From Chloroflexota bacterium (GTDB taxonomy: Bacteria; Chloroflexota; Anaerolineae; Anaerolineales; Villigracilaceae), in assembly GCA_013388685.1 (NCBI GenBank), contig JACAET010000024.1:62001-126000 (forward strand): 64,000 nucleotides of DNA, written 5' to 3'. Every line of letters starts with the position of its first letter. Position 1 is the stretch's first letter. This document shows, one piece after another, positions 63,535 through 64,000 of the stretch. Under the pieces are notes generated by a model, which saw only the letters and a program-made list of their open reading frames with translations, did no database searches and was not told the DNA's origin. The translations under genes and the position numbers were made by a program.

Positions 63535-64000
63535 GTCTTGTCATCGAAACCAAAGACCTGCGGCGCGTGTACACGTCGAAGACCGGCGCGGAGGTGCATG
63601 CCTTGCGCGGTGTGAATTTGCGCGTGGAGACGGGCGCGTTCGTGGCGTTGAAGGGACGCTCGGGAAGCGGCAAGACGACGCTGTTGAATTGCCTGGCGGG
63701 GCTGGATAAGCCGACGGCGGGGTTGGCGATGGTGCTGGGGCGGGATGTGATGCAGATGAGCGATGCCGAGGCGACGGTCTGGCGGCGGGAGCAGATCGGC
63801 TTGGTGTTCCAGTCGTTCGGGTTGTTGCCGACGCTTTCGGCGTTTGAAAATATCGAGTTGCTGTTGCGGATCAAAGGCGATGCGCACGAGGCGCGGCGGG
63901 CGCGGGCGTTGGAATGTCTGGAGATGGTTGGACTGGGCAAATGGAAGGATCACCGCCCGTACGAAATGTCGGGCGGACAGCAGCAGCGCGTGGCGATTGC
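63531..64000 (+). CDS. Second ABC transporter ATPase, MacB/LolD type (cut by window end)
   Basis: The first 156 residues are visible, running off the window. Walker A is GRSGSGKTTLLNCLAGLDKPT, the Q-loop is LVFQSFGLLPTLSAFEN and the signature MSGGQQQRVAI appears at the very end. It overlaps the previous ATPase by four bases (ATGA). Two ATPases behind a double-length permease suggest a heterodimeric nucleotide-binding pair, or a second transporter whose permease lies beyond the window. Confidence 0.92.
   Translation, partial: MSLVIETKDLRRVYTSKTGAEVHALRGVNLRVETGAFVALKGRSGSGKTTLLNCLAGLDKPTAGLAMVLGRDVMQMSDAEATVWRREQIGLVFQSFGLLPTLSAFENIELLLRIKGDAHEARRARALECLEMVGLGKWKDHRPYEMSGGQQQRVAI

Noticed and set aside
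1..64000. CRISPR arrays, prophage, integrase or full insertion sequence
   Set aside because: No regularly spaced repeats, cas genes, transposase or integrase were seen; the repeats present are small and palindromic.

Overview
The window is a GC-rich (high-50s %) bacterial chromosome segment with about 50 protein genes, one tRNA and several families of small dispersed repeats. The gene content fits a Chloroflexota genome of the Anaerolineae type: a SufR-like regulator divergent from sufC-B-D, a YwiC-like protein, an ATP-type PEP carboxykinase, a nucleotide-transporter-like/HEAT/cNMP fusion, a family 94 glycoside phosphorylase, and LacI with sugar ABC genes. The taxonomic call is an inference from content; there is no rRNA or marker phylogeny in the window.

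Layout. 0-8 kb: the 3' part of a CorA transporter, a GT-C-like membrane glycosyltransferase, a small membrane protein, and a three-gene biotin-dependent acyl-CoA carboxylase operon (carboxyltransferase, biotin carboxylase, biotin carrier), then a CYTH protein. 8-18 kb, mostly minus strand: MoxR ATPase, DUF58 protein and MBL hydrolase overlapping head to tail; an orphan MalK/MsiK-like ATPase; an aminotransferase-pckA pair; a solitary SLATT/DUF4231 membrane protein; and a PLD-like protein with an unknown partner. 18-25 kb: acyl-CoA dehydrogenase, DsrE-like and YwiC-like genes, a large transporter/HEAT/cNMP-binding fusion and a cyclophilin.

25-32 kb is the most unusual block: an ArsR-type regulator, an octaheme cytochrome c of the tetrathionate reductase family, a seven-heme cytochrome c fused to a membrane cytochrome b, and two YeeE/YedE half-transporters. 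One half-transporter carries a rhodanese domain without its cysteine and ends in a GGGCG tail. All appear to be one minus-strand operon behind a 37-bp dyad operator. It looks like a quinone-linked periplasmic sulfur (or nitrogen) oxyanion redox system coupled to sulfur transport.

32-39.5 kb is a SUF Fe-S cluster locus. A SufR-like repressor with a SufT-like gene is divergent from sufC-sufB-sufD-unknown-sufS-sufU-Rieske, with an operator overlapping the -35 box. 39.5-42.5 kb has PIG-L deacetylase and methyltransferase genes, then hisS followed directly by tRNA-His(GTG).

42.7-58 kb is a beta-glycan/amino-sugar utilisation locus: a LacI regulator with tandem operators, an ABC importer lacking an ATPase gene, GH4, a BadF-type sugar kinase, GH18, a GH5-like enzyme, a ChbG-like deacetylase, GH3 with a PA14 insert, and GH94. 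58-64 kb is a MacAB-like export module (lipoprotein adaptor, FtsX-type permease, two ATPases, the last cut by the window end), coupled by overlap to the GH94 gene. Several intergenic gaps hold palindromic repeats, and one such sequence lies in frame inside the GH94 gene.
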